A stretch of 64,000 nucleotides of DNA from SXRF01 sp038043465 (GCA_038043465.1 JBBTBX010000011.1:1-64000), one strand, 5' to 3'; positions 1-8,421 are shown, counted from the first letter of the stretch. Numbers and translations: made by a program. Notes: a model not told the origin generated them from the sequence alone.

Positions 1-46
1 ATGGATTGCTTCCTGCCACGCTACGCTCGCAGTCGCAATGACGCAT
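1..46. repeat. Palindromic repeat family A, copy 1 (cut by window start)
   Basis: The half-site GGATTGC ... TCGCAATGACG matches the right half of the long palindromes at 46501, 55120 and 62571. The left half lies outside the window. It is intergenic, and no gene is seen from here to position 157. Confidence 0.7.
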
Positions 47-157
47 TATGCAGAGATCTCTTATAGAATTTTCTTCTATACTAAAAGTAATACGCCAGCC
101 CACAGCGGAACCCGCCGTGCTTAAAATAATCGAAGCCATGATTTTTATGATTGTTGT

Positions 158-376
158 TTAGTGTGCTAACTTGTCAGCAAGCCATAATTTTATCAATGAC
201 TGGCGGGTTATTCCTATACGGCTGGCTTCCTTGTCGATTTTTTCCACCATCCATACAGGAAAATCTACATTAACCCTTTTCTGTTCAAGATTTGGACGCG
301 ATGTGCTCTTCAGGTCTAAATATCCGGTGATATCTTCCCCAGTATCAAACTTTTTATCAAATTCAGAAGCCATCAT
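158..376 (-). CDS. brnA: BrnA-type antitoxin
   Basis: A 72-residue protein whose C-terminal half (RVNVDFPVWMVEKIDKEA, then GITRQSLIKLWLADKL) reads as a ribbon-helix-helix DNA-binding fold. It starts inside the 3' end of the BrnT-like toxin gene (14-bp overlap), the usual BrnT/BrnA layout. Two ATG codons lie in tandem at 376 and 373; AGGA sits just upstream, so the second may be the true start. The family normally neutralises BrnT and represses the shared promoter. Function is inferred from fold, size and partner. The pair lies at the downstream end of the phage-like cluster. Confidence 0.75.
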   Translation of the reverse strand: MMASEFDKKFDTGEDITGYLDLKSTSRPNLEQKRVNVDFPVWMVEKIDKEASRIGITRQSLIKLWLADKLAH

Positions 377-626
377 AAATCCTCACTTCTTCTATTCTTG
401 AACGTCTTACCGATATAATTCTTATATTTCCATCTCTATAAGTAATAATAGCTGACCAAAGATTTTTATCAATTACCCCAATAACCAAATAACGTGGCTC
501 ACTTAATCCATTAGTCCCTATTTCTAACCTATATTCATCATTCCAAATGTCTTTAGCTTCTTCAAAATCTATTCCATGCTTAATCTTATTCGCTGAGCTT
601 TTTTTATCATCATATTCGAATGCCAT
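363..626 (-). CDS. brnT: BrnT family toxin (DUF497 ribonuclease)
   Basis: An 87-residue protein with the typical BrnT layout: FEYDDKKSSANKIKHGIDF at the N-terminus, EAKDIWND next, a central beta strand (YLVIGVI), and the C-terminal IRIISVRRSR motif. BrnT proteins are RelE-like ribonucleases that inhibit translation until bound by BrnA. The antitoxin gene follows with overlapping ends, so the two are co-transcribed. The upstream 40 bp are almost pure A/T and probably hold the autoregulated promoter. This is one of three different toxin-antitoxin types inside the phage-like region. Confidence 0.85.
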   Translation of the reverse strand: MAFEYDDKKSSANKIKHGIDFEEAKDIWNDEYRLEIGTNGLSEPRYLVIGVIDKNLWSAIITYRDGNIRIISVRRSRIEEVRIYDGF

Positions 627-666
627 TCACATATTATATAATAATAGTATATTTTTGCAATAATTA

Positions 667-1101
667 TTATATATTTATTATCCTGAATACCGCTTCCACC
701 CGCTTTTTCCACCAATCATCCAGCACATGCTCCACTACTGAGCGCGCTGGGGCGTAGGCGTGAATTATAGCAAGTTCGTTGGAAATTTCGCTGGCAATAG
801 CTAAATGCTGCGCGTTGCCGTCGATATTTAAGAGTAAAACATCTCCAACTCGCATATTTTCTATAGGAATTTCCTGCAAGGCACCTGCTAATTTTTGTCG
901 AAGTTTTTGTACATCAGGATAGTGCGAATAGTTGATTTCGTCATATTGGGTAAATGGCAGATTAAGCTCATTTGCTACACCTATTAGTAATCCTAGGCAA
1001 TCAATGCCGCCTTTGTGGCTATCCGTTTTTTTTAAGCGACCTTGATGATGAAAGCGCGTGCCAACAAAGCCTCGCGCGCAAGCGACGATTTCGTTTTTCA
1101 T
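667..1101 (-). CDS. NlpC/P60 phage-type cell wall peptidase (GTA g14-like)
   Basis: A 144-residue NlpC/P60 papain-like hydrolase. The catalytic Cys35 lies in GGIDCLGLL, His99 in NAQHLAIAS, and His114 in IIHAYAP is the likely third polar residue. Length and the N-terminal ARGFVGTRFHHQGR segment match the peptidase carried at the tail tip of gene transfer agents and related siphophages. That enzyme cuts peptidoglycan peptides during DNA entry. It lies downstream of the DUF2163 gene as g14 follows g13 in Rhodobacter GTA, but two membrane-protein genes separate them here. No g15 (megatron) gene is in the window; it would lie beyond the left edge if present. Confidence 0.88.
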   Translation of the reverse strand: MKNEIVACARGFVGTRFHHQGRLKKTDSHKGGIDCLGLLIGVANELNLPFTQYDEINYSHYPDVQKLRQKLAGALQEIPIENMRVGDVLLLNIDGNAQHLAIASEISNELAIIHAYAPARSVVEHVLDDWWKKRVEAVFRIINI

Positions 1102-1121
1102 AAAAATATATGGATTAAAAA

Positions 1122-1622
1122 TTATTCCTGATCTTGCTGATCTTGTTGATCTTTATCTTTCTGCGGGCGGAAATGCGTACGCATTGTCGGACGAGCAAAA
1201 AGCGGGCGTTGTCCCATGCTCTTAGCATAAGCCCACACCAGACCAGCCATAACGATAATCGCCATACCAAATACCCAGATGGCAGCACCAATGGTAGAAT
1301 CGCCATACATACCGATTAAGGTTGCAGAAACAAATACGGCAACAGCTATAAAAAACCCCAAAATCTGCCCAACCAGCGATGATGTGCCATGCACGCGCAG
1401 AGCCTGTTTTTCCCACTCATGCCGATGTTTCTGTTCCATCTCGAACATGGTAAGAATCATCTTAGCTGATCCATCCACCACATAGTTATAGCTTTCCAGC
1501 ACTTCCGGATGTGGCAGGATTTCCACCGTGCGGTTCTGCATTTTATCACGATTACCGCGATTATAATGCCCGCCGGTTCTTGTTGTTTTTTGTTCGTTAT
1601 TTGGAGTTTCTGCTGTTTCCAT
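1122..1622 (-). CDS. DUF2335 family membrane protein
   Basis: A 166-residue protein. Residues 35-75 carry the family signature: ILPHPEVLESYNYVVDGSA, then a FEMEQKHRHEWEK helix. Two hydrophobic segments follow at about 84-104 and 113-133, and the tail is charged and Gln/Asp-rich. DUF2335 proteins are small predicted membrane proteins often found in prophages and toxin loci; their function is not established, though a holin-like role is possible. The start codon overlaps the end of the upstream small gene by 26 bp, so translation is probably coupled. It sits between the DUF2163 and NlpC/P60 genes, where GTA clusters normally have nothing. Confidence 0.75.
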   Translation of the reverse strand: METAETPNNEQKTTRTGGHYNRGNRDKMQNRTVEILPHPEVLESYNYVVDGSAKMILTMFEMEQKHRHEWEKQALRVHGTSSLVGQILGFFIAVAVFVSATLIGMYGDSTIGAAIWVFGMAIIVMAGLVWAYAKSMGQRPLFARPTMRTHFRPQKDKDQQDQQDQE

Positions 1623-1794
1623 CGCTATTTTCTTCTAATTTTCCAATTATGATTTGAATATCACGACCTATATTAACCCAATCCTTGCGCAATCCTTCTG
1701 CAGAATTACGATATGGATAACGATAAAGTAACGGTGAACTGGTAATTTTCAATACTGAAAATATCCCAGAAAAAAAATCTTTCATTACTTTCAT
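1597..1794 (-). CDS. Small hypothetical protein paired with DUF2335
   Basis: A short basic protein of 65 residues if it begins at the ATG at 1794, which GAGAAAT precedes. A TTG at 1818 would add eight residues. It has one amphipathic or hydrophobic stretch (FFSGIFSVLKITSSPLLY) and no recognised domain. Its 3' end overlaps the DUF2335 start by 26 bp, which supports it being a real, coupled gene. Function unknown. Confidence 0.5.
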   Translation of the reverse strand: MKVMKDFFSGIFSVLKITSSPLLYRYPYRNSAEGLRKDWVNIGRDIQIIIGKLEENSDGNSRNSK

Positions 1795-1895
1795 ATTTCT
1801 CGCCACATAATTCAACAAAGTATTTTATTTAATAACAACTTCATAGCATTAACCTGATAGAATGGTAAGAGAAAAAATATTTTATTTTGACGTGA

Positions 1896-2747
1896 TTATT
1901 TTGTGCGGGTTCCCGCCGTTTCCAACATACTGTCCAAACCCGGGACATGCGGTTCACCTCTATAGTTTATCACATTGTTATATTGGTTGGCGCATGTTTC
2001 CAGAGTTTTATCACAACCCTGCACCATACTGTAATTATCTCCAGCGTTAATGCTATAGGGCATTGGCAAAACCAGAGATATTCTGCCACCATTTATAAAT
2101 TCTTTAACTTCCATGCTAAGACCATTATTTGCACCGCTGCTGAAAGTTATTTTTCCAAAATTAAATAATCCGCTGGTTTCAGCACGGCTGGAATCAATAA
2201 ATTCCCGGGTTGAGGTTACGCTACTTACAGTTCCGGTTACTGTATAGCTTGCCGGATTTATTTTGCAGCGTAAGTCAGCGAATGTGGCACGGCACGAGGC
2301 GGAATAAAGCTCGCCGATTGTTTGCGATAATCTCTGGGTTAGCCCCCTCACCTCCGCGACGAATTGCTGGTTGACTAATGATACTTCCCCTAGCCATCCC
2401 CTGCGTAATTTTAGTTTTCCTTGCGTAATATCATTATAATTAACTTGAAAAATCTCAATTTCGGCAAAATCGTATAAACCTGCCATAATATCAGCTTCTG
2501 TAATATTTCCAGCACTCAACATCCCTTCAATATCAAGATTATCAACGCTTAATGACGCAGAATTTTGGATTGCACTGGGAGTAAATCCACTTTCTGCCTT
2601 ATAGTTTACAGAATCAACGGTAATATCACCATCATGGTCAGTAAAGCCAAACACCACGCTATCACGACGTGTCAGCTTCCAGCAAGTCGCAAGAGTAGTA
2701 ACCTCGCCCGCAATATGCGTGGCAAGGGCAGATGAAATTTGTTTCAT
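1896..2747 (-). CDS. DUF2163 tail hub protein (GTA g13-like)
   Basis: A 283-residue protein with the two-part structure of phage BR0599-type proteins: an N-terminal DUF2163 domain (TCWKLTRRDSVVFGFTDHD, later LRRGWLGEVS) and a C-terminal Cys-bearing domain (SCRATFADLRC, then QGCDKTLETCANQYNN). In Rhodobacter GTA the g13 product forms the tail hub, to my knowledge with a cysteine-bound iron-sulfur cluster. The paired cysteines here fit that. It follows the DUF2460 gene as in GTA, but a ParD/ParE pair has been inserted between them. The start at 2747 has AAAGAGAAA upstream. Confidence 0.9.
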   Translation of the reverse strand: MKQISSALATHIAGEVTTLATCWKLTRRDSVVFGFTDHDGDITVDSVNYKAESGFTPSAIQNSASLSVDNLDIEGMLSAGNITEADIMAGLYDFAEIEIFQVNYNDITQGKLKLRRGWLGEVSLVNQQFVAEVRGLTQRLSQTIGELYSASCRATFADLRCKINPASYTVTGTVSSVTSTREFIDSSRAETSGLFNFGKITFSSGANNGLSMEVKEFINGGRISLVLPMPYSINAGDNYSMVQGCDKTLETCANQYNNVINYRGEPHVPGLDSMLETAGTRTK

Positions 2748-2804
2748 GATTTTTCTCTTTATTGGAATTTATAGTTATTTCAAATAATAACTTTACAGTT
2801 ATTA

Positions 2805-3095
2805 TTATAGAATTGCAGCAATATCACGATATCCACTTAAAACCCTGACTATAGAAATTGGTTTGCTGATCGCATCGTAAATAATAAGATAAGAATAAAC
2901 ACTCCAGAAGCGAACGTTCCTATCGGTTAAGTCACTGCGACTATGTCCCATCATCGGATATTTAGAAAGTTCATCACAAGCAGAAAAAATAGAGTCTATT
3001 ACTAAAGACGCAGCAGCCTTACTATCACTTGCGATATAATCCTGTATTTCAAGCAAATCAATTCGCGCTTCTGGCGATATTACAAAATTATGCAT
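2805..3095 (-). CDS. parE: ParE/RelE family toxin
   Basis: A 96-residue toxin of the RelE/ParE superfamily. It shows the N-terminal ISPEARIDLLEIQDYIA helix and the core pattern ELSKYPMMGHSRSDL ... VRFWSVYSYLIIYDA ... ISIVRVLSGYRD. ParE toxins poison DNA gyrase; RelE-like members cut mRNA, and the sequence does not settle which applies. The gene starts 9 bp after the antitoxin stop, so the two form an operon. The pair separates two tail genes that adjoin in standard GTA clusters. Confidence 0.85.
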   Translation of the reverse strand: MHNFVISPEARIDLLEIQDYIASDSKAAASLVIDSIFSACDELSKYPMMGHSRSDLTDRNVRFWSVYSYLIIYDAISKPISIVRVLSGYRDIAAIL

Positions 3096-3104
3096 GATTT
3101 AGAA

Positions 3105-3362
3105 CTAATTTTCACGCCGTGCCAGCAATTCATTATATACATCCTGTCCATTAAAAAATTTACCGGATTTAAGAGAATTGAGTCCTTTATCAATCTCAGA
3201 ATTCAGAGATTCAATTTGACGTTTTTTTATTGAATCAAGCTCAAATAATAGACGAACTCCAAGACCAACCACCTCACTGGCATCACTATAAAGTCCTGAC
3301 GCAACCTTATCCCGCACAATTTTCATGAGTTCTGGGGTGATGGAAACATTCATGTCTGACAT
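3105..3362 (-). CDS. parD: ParD family antitoxin
   Basis: An 85-residue protein starting at the ATG at 3362, chosen because AGGAG lies seven bases upstream; an in-frame start at 3413 lacks this. The N-terminal MNVSITPELMKIVRDKVASG is a ribbon-helix-helix DNA-binding domain of the ParD/CopG type, followed by YSDASEVVGLGVRLLFE. The C-terminal half would bind the toxin. It lies immediately upstream of the ParE-like gene, and autorepression is expected for the family. Confidence 0.85.
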   Translation of the reverse strand: MSDMNVSITPELMKIVRDKVASGLYSDASEVVGLGVRLLFELDSIKKRQIESLNSEIDKGLNSLKSGKFFNGQDVYNELLARREN

Positions 3363-3438
3363 ATTATCTCCTGTTATTTCCAGCATTGTAGCAAAATAAG
3401 AGGTGAGCGTCAATTATCAAGCTGCCAAAAGAGATATG

Positions 3439-4041
3439 CTAAACCCTGATCTCAACCAGAGGAATATCATTCCAGCTATTAACGCCATAAGAATCAAGCG
3501 TGGCTGATAACCGGTCAGTATCAAAGCGCACCGGAACATCAAATTCAAAATCGGCGGTTATAACGGCAGAATTCGCTGGAGCTGTGACAAAAGTTATTAT
3601 GCCAGTTGCCACATCCAGAGAATACGCGCTACCAGCTTGCAAGACAGAATTTACATAAACCGCGATTGTGCCAGCCACAGGCTTAGTTACAGTGCGAATT
3701 TCAGTTATTCCGCCACTCGTATATTTTTTTACCAATTGAAAAATTTTATTGCTGCCATTCCCTGTACCAATTACCTGTGCAACAGCTTTGTAATCACTCC
3801 AGTCTTTAAAACGAAAGCCATCGGCTTTCCCTTTGCGTGCGCGGAAGAATGCAATAAGTGTATCAAGCTGAGCATGTGTTTTAATCCCATGCGCCACGTT
3901 ATATTTTGCCCGTGCCTGTGACCAGTTTATGTTGCGTTGCTCATGCCCGCCATGAGTTATCACAATCTCAGTAGAATATTCAGGCCCACCCGATGATCCA
4001 TAGGCAATATCAGAGGGAAAGGCGACTTCAACGAATGCCAT
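3439..4041 (-). CDS. DUF2460 distal tail protein (GTA g12-like)
   Basis: A 200-residue protein with the hallmark DUF2460 N-terminus: AFPSDIAYGSSGGPEY, HEQRNINWSQARAKYNVAHG, then FFRARKGKADGFRFKDWSDY. The C-terminal half is beta-rich. In GTA particles the g12 protein forms the distal tail ring that bears the hub. The start at 4041 gives the family N-terminus; the open frame continues 168 bp further upstream only because it runs through a palindromic repeat (4092-4207). The next gene upstream is a large unknown protein rather than a tape measure. Confidence 0.9.
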   Translation of the reverse strand: MAFVEVAFPSDIAYGSSGGPEYSTEIVITHGGHEQRNINWSQARAKYNVAHGIKTHAQLDTLIAFFRARKGKADGFRFKDWSDYKAVAQVIGTGNGSNKIFQLVKKYTSGGITEIRTVTKPVAGTIAVYVNSVLQAGSAYSLDVATGIITFVTAPANSAVITADFEFDVPVRFDTDRLSATLDSYGVNSWNDIPLVEIRV

Positions 4042-4091
4042 AAAAAAACTCCAAAAATATGTTGAGTTAAGAGTGTAGAGTGATGAGTGTA

Positions 4092-4207
4092 GTATACTCA
4101 TTCCAACTGAAGAGTTGGGATGGGTATACGAAAATCGAGACCGAAAGTCCGATTTTTCGCCGCGTAGCGAGCGTACGCACTTCAAGAATTCCCAATTCTT
4201 GAAGTGC
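4092..4207. repeat. Tripartite hairpin element, copy 1
   Basis: Three consecutive inverted repeats. Hairpin 1 (4092-4129) has arms GTATAC plus CCAACT/AGTTGG. Hairpin 2 (4129-4159) has arms CGAAAATCG/CGATTTTTCG. Hairpin 3 (4177-4207) has perfect 14-nt arms GCACTTCAAGAATT around CCC. The middle hairpin and the following CGCGTAGCGAGCGT are closely similar to the element at 25528-25629, while hairpins 1 and 3 differ in sequence between copies but keep their pairing. On the minus strand the element is an open frame in phase with the DUF2460 gene. Confidence 0.75.
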
Positions 4208-4220
4208 AAAAGGTATATTA

Positions 4221-5213
4221 TTACGCTCTTTCGAGCCGGTTTTGTTTTGCATCAGGAGTATTTGGAACATCAATCCCCTGTTCCTGAGCTCTTGCCATAG
4301 CCATCATAACGTAAACACCTTCGTCTTTGTTAAGAAGGTTTTGTGGTTTCATCTGTCCGCTATTAATCATATCAGCATATTGTTCAGCAACAGTCTTTGC
4401 AGGATTTTGTAGGTCTGGTGGTAATTTATATTCTCGACGGAGTGCAATTTCGGTGACCGGATCATGCATCATTGCGGTCAGCATAGGGATATTATTATGG
4501 TCACTAAGTGCCTCAGTAAATAATTTTGTCCCTGTATATTTATCAAGTAATTTATCCGCTTTTTTGCCAGATTTTTCAGGTAAATTAGCAGCCAGCGCGG
4601 CAAAAACTATTTCCGGTGGAACGTAGCCATTTTCTTTATGTATTTTATTTATCTGCATATTGATAACTATAGGATCCTGCTCCTGCTTTTCAAATGCAGT
4701 TTTATACATACTATTTGCGACACCACCACCAACCATAGCTCCAGCAATTGATAATACAGGAGCTGCTATCCAAAGAACGGGGAAGAAAAAAGCAGTAGCG
4801 ACTAATGCTCCGGCAGTTCCGCCAAGAGCAACTCCACCCATTGCAGCACCTGCATTAGCGACAAAACCCAACCAATCCACCTCTTTATCAAGGCTTTTTG
4901 CTAAGGCTGGATTTCGATTCTGGCGAATAGTTTGCCTGATGTTATCTACATCAAAATTTTCTGCTATTTCTTTACGCTTTTGTTTATTTCGATAATATTC
5001 TTCAATTCCTGTAAAACCTGCACCAATAGCAGTTGAATTGCCAACAAGGTCTCCAGCACCAGGAATAAAAGTGTCAATATTTCCAGCGAGACCAAGTGCC
5101 GTATTACCAGTTGCAGCAATATCCCCTAAATGGATGGAATCAACTTTCCCGGAAGTTAGCTTTCTAACAACTCCAAAGTCATCAGCGCTATCATAATTTT
5201 CAGGGATCGACAT
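4221..5213 (-). CDS. Unknown protein with glycine-zipper hydrophobic core
   Basis: A 330-residue protein not matched to a family I know. Two hydrophobic stretches rich in Gly and Ala lie at about 36-65 and 115-170 (GGVALGGTAGALVATAFFF, then IAGAMVGGGVANSMY). Such glycine-zipper patterns occur in membrane-inserting proteins. The rest is soluble and charged. The ATG at 5213 has AGGT seven bases upstream; a GTG at 5222 overlaps that site and is unlikely. It begins one base after the stop of the preceding gene and is the third gene of an operon of unknown proteins lying where tape-measure and minor-tail genes would be expected. Confidence 0.7.
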   Translation of the reverse strand: MSIPENYDSADDFGVVRKLTSGKVDSIHLGDIAATGNTALGLAGNIDTFIPGAGDLVGNSTAIGAGFTGIEEYYRNKQKRKEIAENFDVDNIRQTIRQNRNPALAKSLDKEVDWLGFVANAGAAMGGVALGGTAGALVATAFFFPVLWIAAPVLSIAGAMVGGGVANSMYKTAFEKQEQDPIVINMQINKIHKENGYVPPEIVFAALAANLPEKSGKKADKLLDKYTGTKLFTEALSDHNNIPMLTAMMHDPVTEIALRREYKLPPDLQNPAKTVAEQYADMINSGQMKPQNLLNKDEGVYVMMAMARAQEQGIDVPNTPDAKQNRLERA

Positions 5214-5214
5214 G

Positions 5215-6744
5215 TCATGCACCTACACTTTTTAAGGCATCGTTAGCCTGACCTGCATTAGCCACCAATTGCGCAGTATGGTTTCCAACGACTGGCTTTT
5301 GCTCTATATCAGCTTTATTTGCAGTTTTCTGTAATGCTGCTACGTGTGAACCTGTCGCTACGGCTGCAGGTGCTGCCACAGTGGCAGTTGCTTTTGCTGC
5401 TTCATTGGCGGCGATCAGAGCATTAAGGTCTTTCATTAATTCACCGTTAACGGCTCGGCGCATAACCTGCGCGGGGCTGGCATTTTCTTCAGCGTATATT
5501 TTTCCAAGTTCTTTAGCAAATATACTATCTGCGCCACCACGTTTTTTAAGTTCAGGGCTTGCTGTTCCTATAAGTGCGGCATAAGCTTCGCCTGAGATTT
5601 TTTGCCCGGAAGCATGCGCCTGACTAAGTGCGGTGTAGATTGAAAGCGATGACTCACCGATCATGGCATTCAGTCCCATACCGGCAAATTGTGGAGCCAT
5701 ATAACCAAGCATAGAAACATTACCCTTAACCGCGCTGGCAACGTTTAAACCAAGAGAAATTGCATCAGTTGCACCTGATACAACGGAGCTTTTAAGAAGT
5801 TTGGAACGTGAATCTTTTACAATATCGGGAACTTTGCCACGAATAATGTCCAAAGTGGAAGTTTCTTTTCCAGTAATATCCTTAGACATTGATTTAAGTG
5901 CTGACACATTCTTTATAAAATTACCAACCACACCAACTAAGCTGGCAACAGAAAGACCGATAAAGGTAATATTAGCAATACCAGGAAGAACCTTAGCCTT
6001 TCCAATAGCTCCAGATAAATTCTTTAATAAGTTCCCAGGTTTTCTCCAATAGCCAGCGTTAACACGGCTATTGTTTGCTTTTTCAGCAGTATACAATATT
6101 TTATTTAATAATTTGCTATCTTTTCTGGATAAATCTTTAGTATTTGCAATAGCTTCAGAAAAAGTTTTAGAAATTTCTTGATGGTCAATGTTGCCGATCG
6201 AACCTATAAACTTTTTAGCATGCTCAGTTAATTCGCCAGGTATTCCTCTTTCGCTGGCTTCTTTTCCTAACTTTGCTAGCTTAGCTAAACGACTAGTTGC
6301 TCTGGAATCACTAATTTTTGCAATATATGATACACCTAATTTATCAGATGCTGTATTTACAACATTACCAGCTGAGTCAGCAAAATTTTGGAATCCCCTT
6401 ATAGTATTGCTATTACTTCCACCAAATACTTCCGAAATGCTTTTATCTAAGAAAGATTCTGTAGATGTTCCAACATTGGCAAGACGACCCAGACCAACAG
6501 ATTTTCCAATTTTACTGTCACCGATTTTACCAACAACTTTAGCCCCGCCAACAACCAGTGGAGCAAACATTGGTGCAAATCCTATGAAATTAATCAGACG
6601 ATTGAAATTATTGGAAACAGTTTCTGCTGCTTGCTTAAAAAAACCAGGTTTTGGTGCAGTAGCCTTAGGTGGTAAAATGCTGTCCGCATCAATACCGCTA
6701 TTACCGTTATTATTTATAATGGGTTTATGGGGTTTAGCTACCAT
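5215..6744 (-). CDS. Unknown 509-residue protein, Ala/Gly-rich
   Basis: No family recognised. A basic, Pro-containing N-terminus (about 40 residues) is followed by hydrophobic stretches near 52-72 (FIGFAPMFAPLVVGGAKVVG), 250-272 (NITFIGLSVASLVGVVGNF) and 340-366, with long helical charged segments between. The C-terminal 75 residues are Ala-rich and low in complexity. There is no signal peptide and no cysteine cluster. It starts 3 bp after the preceding gene and ends one base before the next, so the three are almost certainly translated from one mRNA. Size and position could suit a tail-internal protein or a secreted cargo protein; both are guesses. Confidence 0.7.
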   Translation of the reverse strand: MVAKPHKPIINNNGNSGIDADSILPPKATAPKPGFFKQAAETVSNNFNRLINFIGFAPMFAPLVVGGAKVVGKIGDSKIGKSVGLGRLANVGTSTESFLDKSISEVFGGSNSNTIRGFQNFADSAGNVVNTASDKLGVSYIAKISDSRATSRLAKLAKLGKEASERGIPGELTEHAKKFIGSIGNIDHQEISKTFSEAIANTKDLSRKDSKLLNKILYTAEKANNSRVNAGYWRKPGNLLKNLSGAIGKAKVLPGIANITFIGLSVASLVGVVGNFIKNVSALKSMSKDITGKETSTLDIIRGKVPDIVKDSRSKLLKSSVVSGATDAISLGLNVASAVKGNVSMLGYMAPQFAGMGLNAMIGESSLSIYTALSQAHASGQKISGEAYAALIGTASPELKKRGGADSIFAKELGKIYAEENASPAQVMRRAVNGELMKDLNALIAANEAAKATATVAAPAAVATGSHVAALQKTANKADIEQKPVVGNHTAQLVANAGQANDALKSVGA

Positions 6745-6747
6745 ATG

Positions 6748-8421
6748 CTATACAACCCCCAAAGATGTGCCGTTTTCCCGCCCAGACTTAACCGCTTCAA
6801 CCATTGAAGCTGGTGGGTTCTGACTAGCAACTCGTTTTTTTGCTTCACCTATGGCGTTCTGCCAGAAATTAGGTTTATCGCTATTCAAGCCAATAGTTGC
6901 CACCGCGCTCTTAACAAGATTAGTTCCGTCTTCATCGGTGCTTCTAATTGCAGAAGCTATAGCTTTTTTATCACCTGCAGCTACTAGATCACTAAACCCT
7001 TTCACTGCTTCAATTTCTTTTTTAGAAAGGTTTTTAGCCTTCAATTCTTCAGGAGATTCTTGCGCAATCTCCACTGCCTTAGCTTTTATAAATTCACAGA
7101 AAATGTTATGCCCATGAGTTCTAATACTAGCTAATTCTTTCTTTTTTACTCCAGATTTCAAAAGTACATCATCAGAGAATAAAGTGGCAAATACAGCCCT
7201 TTCATCACCTTTAAGATTTTGCAAATTATCTTTTATTGCTTGCATTACCTTGTTAGGGTTATTGTGGTTACTTAGTAGATCTTCCAAAGTCTTTTTCTCA
7301 CGCGCACCAAAATTATTTATTTGATCATCTATAATTAATTCTAACTGTTCGGTGGTAATAAATCTACGGTTGCCGCTGCCATCCTTCTTTATAACGTTTC
7401 CTTTTCCTACCAGATTAACCAGAGAAATAGGATCTAATTCTCCACTAGCTATTACTTCAGCAATTCGTTCAGTAATAGGAGCAAGCTTAGGAATAAATTT
7501 ATCGCCAAATTTTATACGCCCACGGTCAACTTCGTTTTGCTGAAAAATCTCCATGACTTGCGCACTGATGTCAGAACGACCACCATATCCAGCATCGATA
7601 TTTTTCTTCAACTCCATAATCATTTTATAAGAATTTGGCTTGTTTAGCTCTTCATAAGAATCTTTTGATAAACTTCTTTTCAACAGAGCGTTACCAATTA
7701 CTGCTCCACCCCCGATAAATTTCTGGGTATTGTCATCAACATTGAACGAATCAAGACTACTAGAGTCAAAGTTTTCTATTCCACCTTTCTCTAAAGCTCC
7801 CAATGCACTCTTATTCAATGCTTTATGATTTTTGAATGCAAAATAACTATTAACTATAACAGTAGGCAACTGACTCGCAGCATCTTTAAGACCAGAAGTC
7901 ATAATTTTATGACCATGCTCTAAAGCAGTTTTTACAACTTCATTGTCTTTATAGTGCTTATCAGCATCAATAATATCTTTTAAATTTTTAAAGGTCTCAG
8001 AACGATCTTTATTTCTGTCCTTAGCTGCTTGTAGCGCAGTCATACCTGGTTGAGTGCCAATCATTATCGCCGTAACCGCAGCTGCGGAACCTAAAGCAAA
8101 TTTATGCGCGGAATTCTGATTCCAACCTTTATTAAATTCCTTGGAAAGTTTTGCATGAAATTTAATGGCATTTTCATAAACACCACTATTAAGTTTATTA
8201 GCAATGAATGATGGTAAACCACTGGTAAAAAGTTCGAGGGAAGGAGCAAGATCATCTGGAACTTCCATGCCCAACCAATAACGCTTTCCGCCCTTTTGCT
8301 GTAAAGACCCTAAAGAAGCTATCGTATTTATGGAATTAGCTTTAGTTTGCTCATAGCCACGGCGCACGTCGCCATGTCCACTACCATATTCATCATCACC
8401 ATCATCACGATAACCAGACAT
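6748..8421 (-). CDS. Unknown 557-residue protein, first of three-gene operon
   Basis: No family recognised. The N-terminus is acidic and Gly-rich (SGYRDDGDDEYGSGHGDV). One moderately hydrophobic segment lies near residues 110-130 (FALGSAAAVTAIMIGTQPGM); the remainder is helical and charged, with many Lys and Asp. The ATG at 8421 is preceded by AAGGG; a TTG fifteen bases upstream is less likely. A 144-bp AT-rich gap upstream probably carries the operon promoter. The frame is long, unbroken and in codon use like its neighbours, so it is clearly a real gene. Its role is unknown. Confidence 0.7.
   Translation of the reverse strand: MSGYRDDGDDEYGSGHGDVRRGYEQTKANSINTIASLGSLQQKGGKRYWLGMEVPDDLAPSLELFTSGLPSFIANKLNSGVYENAIKFHAKLSKEFNKGWNQNSAHKFALGSAAAVTAIMIGTQPGMTALQAAKDRNKDRSETFKNLKDIIDADKHYKDNEVVKTALEHGHKIMTSGLKDAASQLPTVIVNSYFAFKNHKALNKSALGALEKGGIENFDSSSLDSFNVDDNTQKFIGGGAVIGNALLKRSLSKDSYEELNKPNSYKMIMELKKNIDAGYGGRSDISAQVMEIFQQNEVDRGRIKFGDKFIPKLAPITERIAEVIASGELDPISLVNLVGKGNVIKKDGSGNRRFITTEQLELIIDDQINNFGAREKKTLEDLLSNHNNPNKVMQAIKDNLQNLKGDERAVFATLFSDDVLLKSGVKKKELASIRTHGHNIFCEFIKAKAVEIAQESPEELKAKNLSKKEIEAVKGFSDLVAAGDKKAIASAIRSTDEDGTNLVKSAVATIGLNSDKPNFWQNAIGEAKKRVASQNPPASMVEAVKSGRENGTSLGVV

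Noticed and set aside
4042..4209. A longer start for the DUF2460 gene
   Set aside because: The additional 56 residues are encoded by a palindromic repeat and are absent from the family.
6188..6823. A 211-codon plus-strand open frame
   Set aside because: It lies wholly antisense to the 509-residue unknown gene and the end of the next; composition (Leu/Pro/Ser-rich) is that of a complement of an Ala/Gly-rich gene and no ribosome site is seen.
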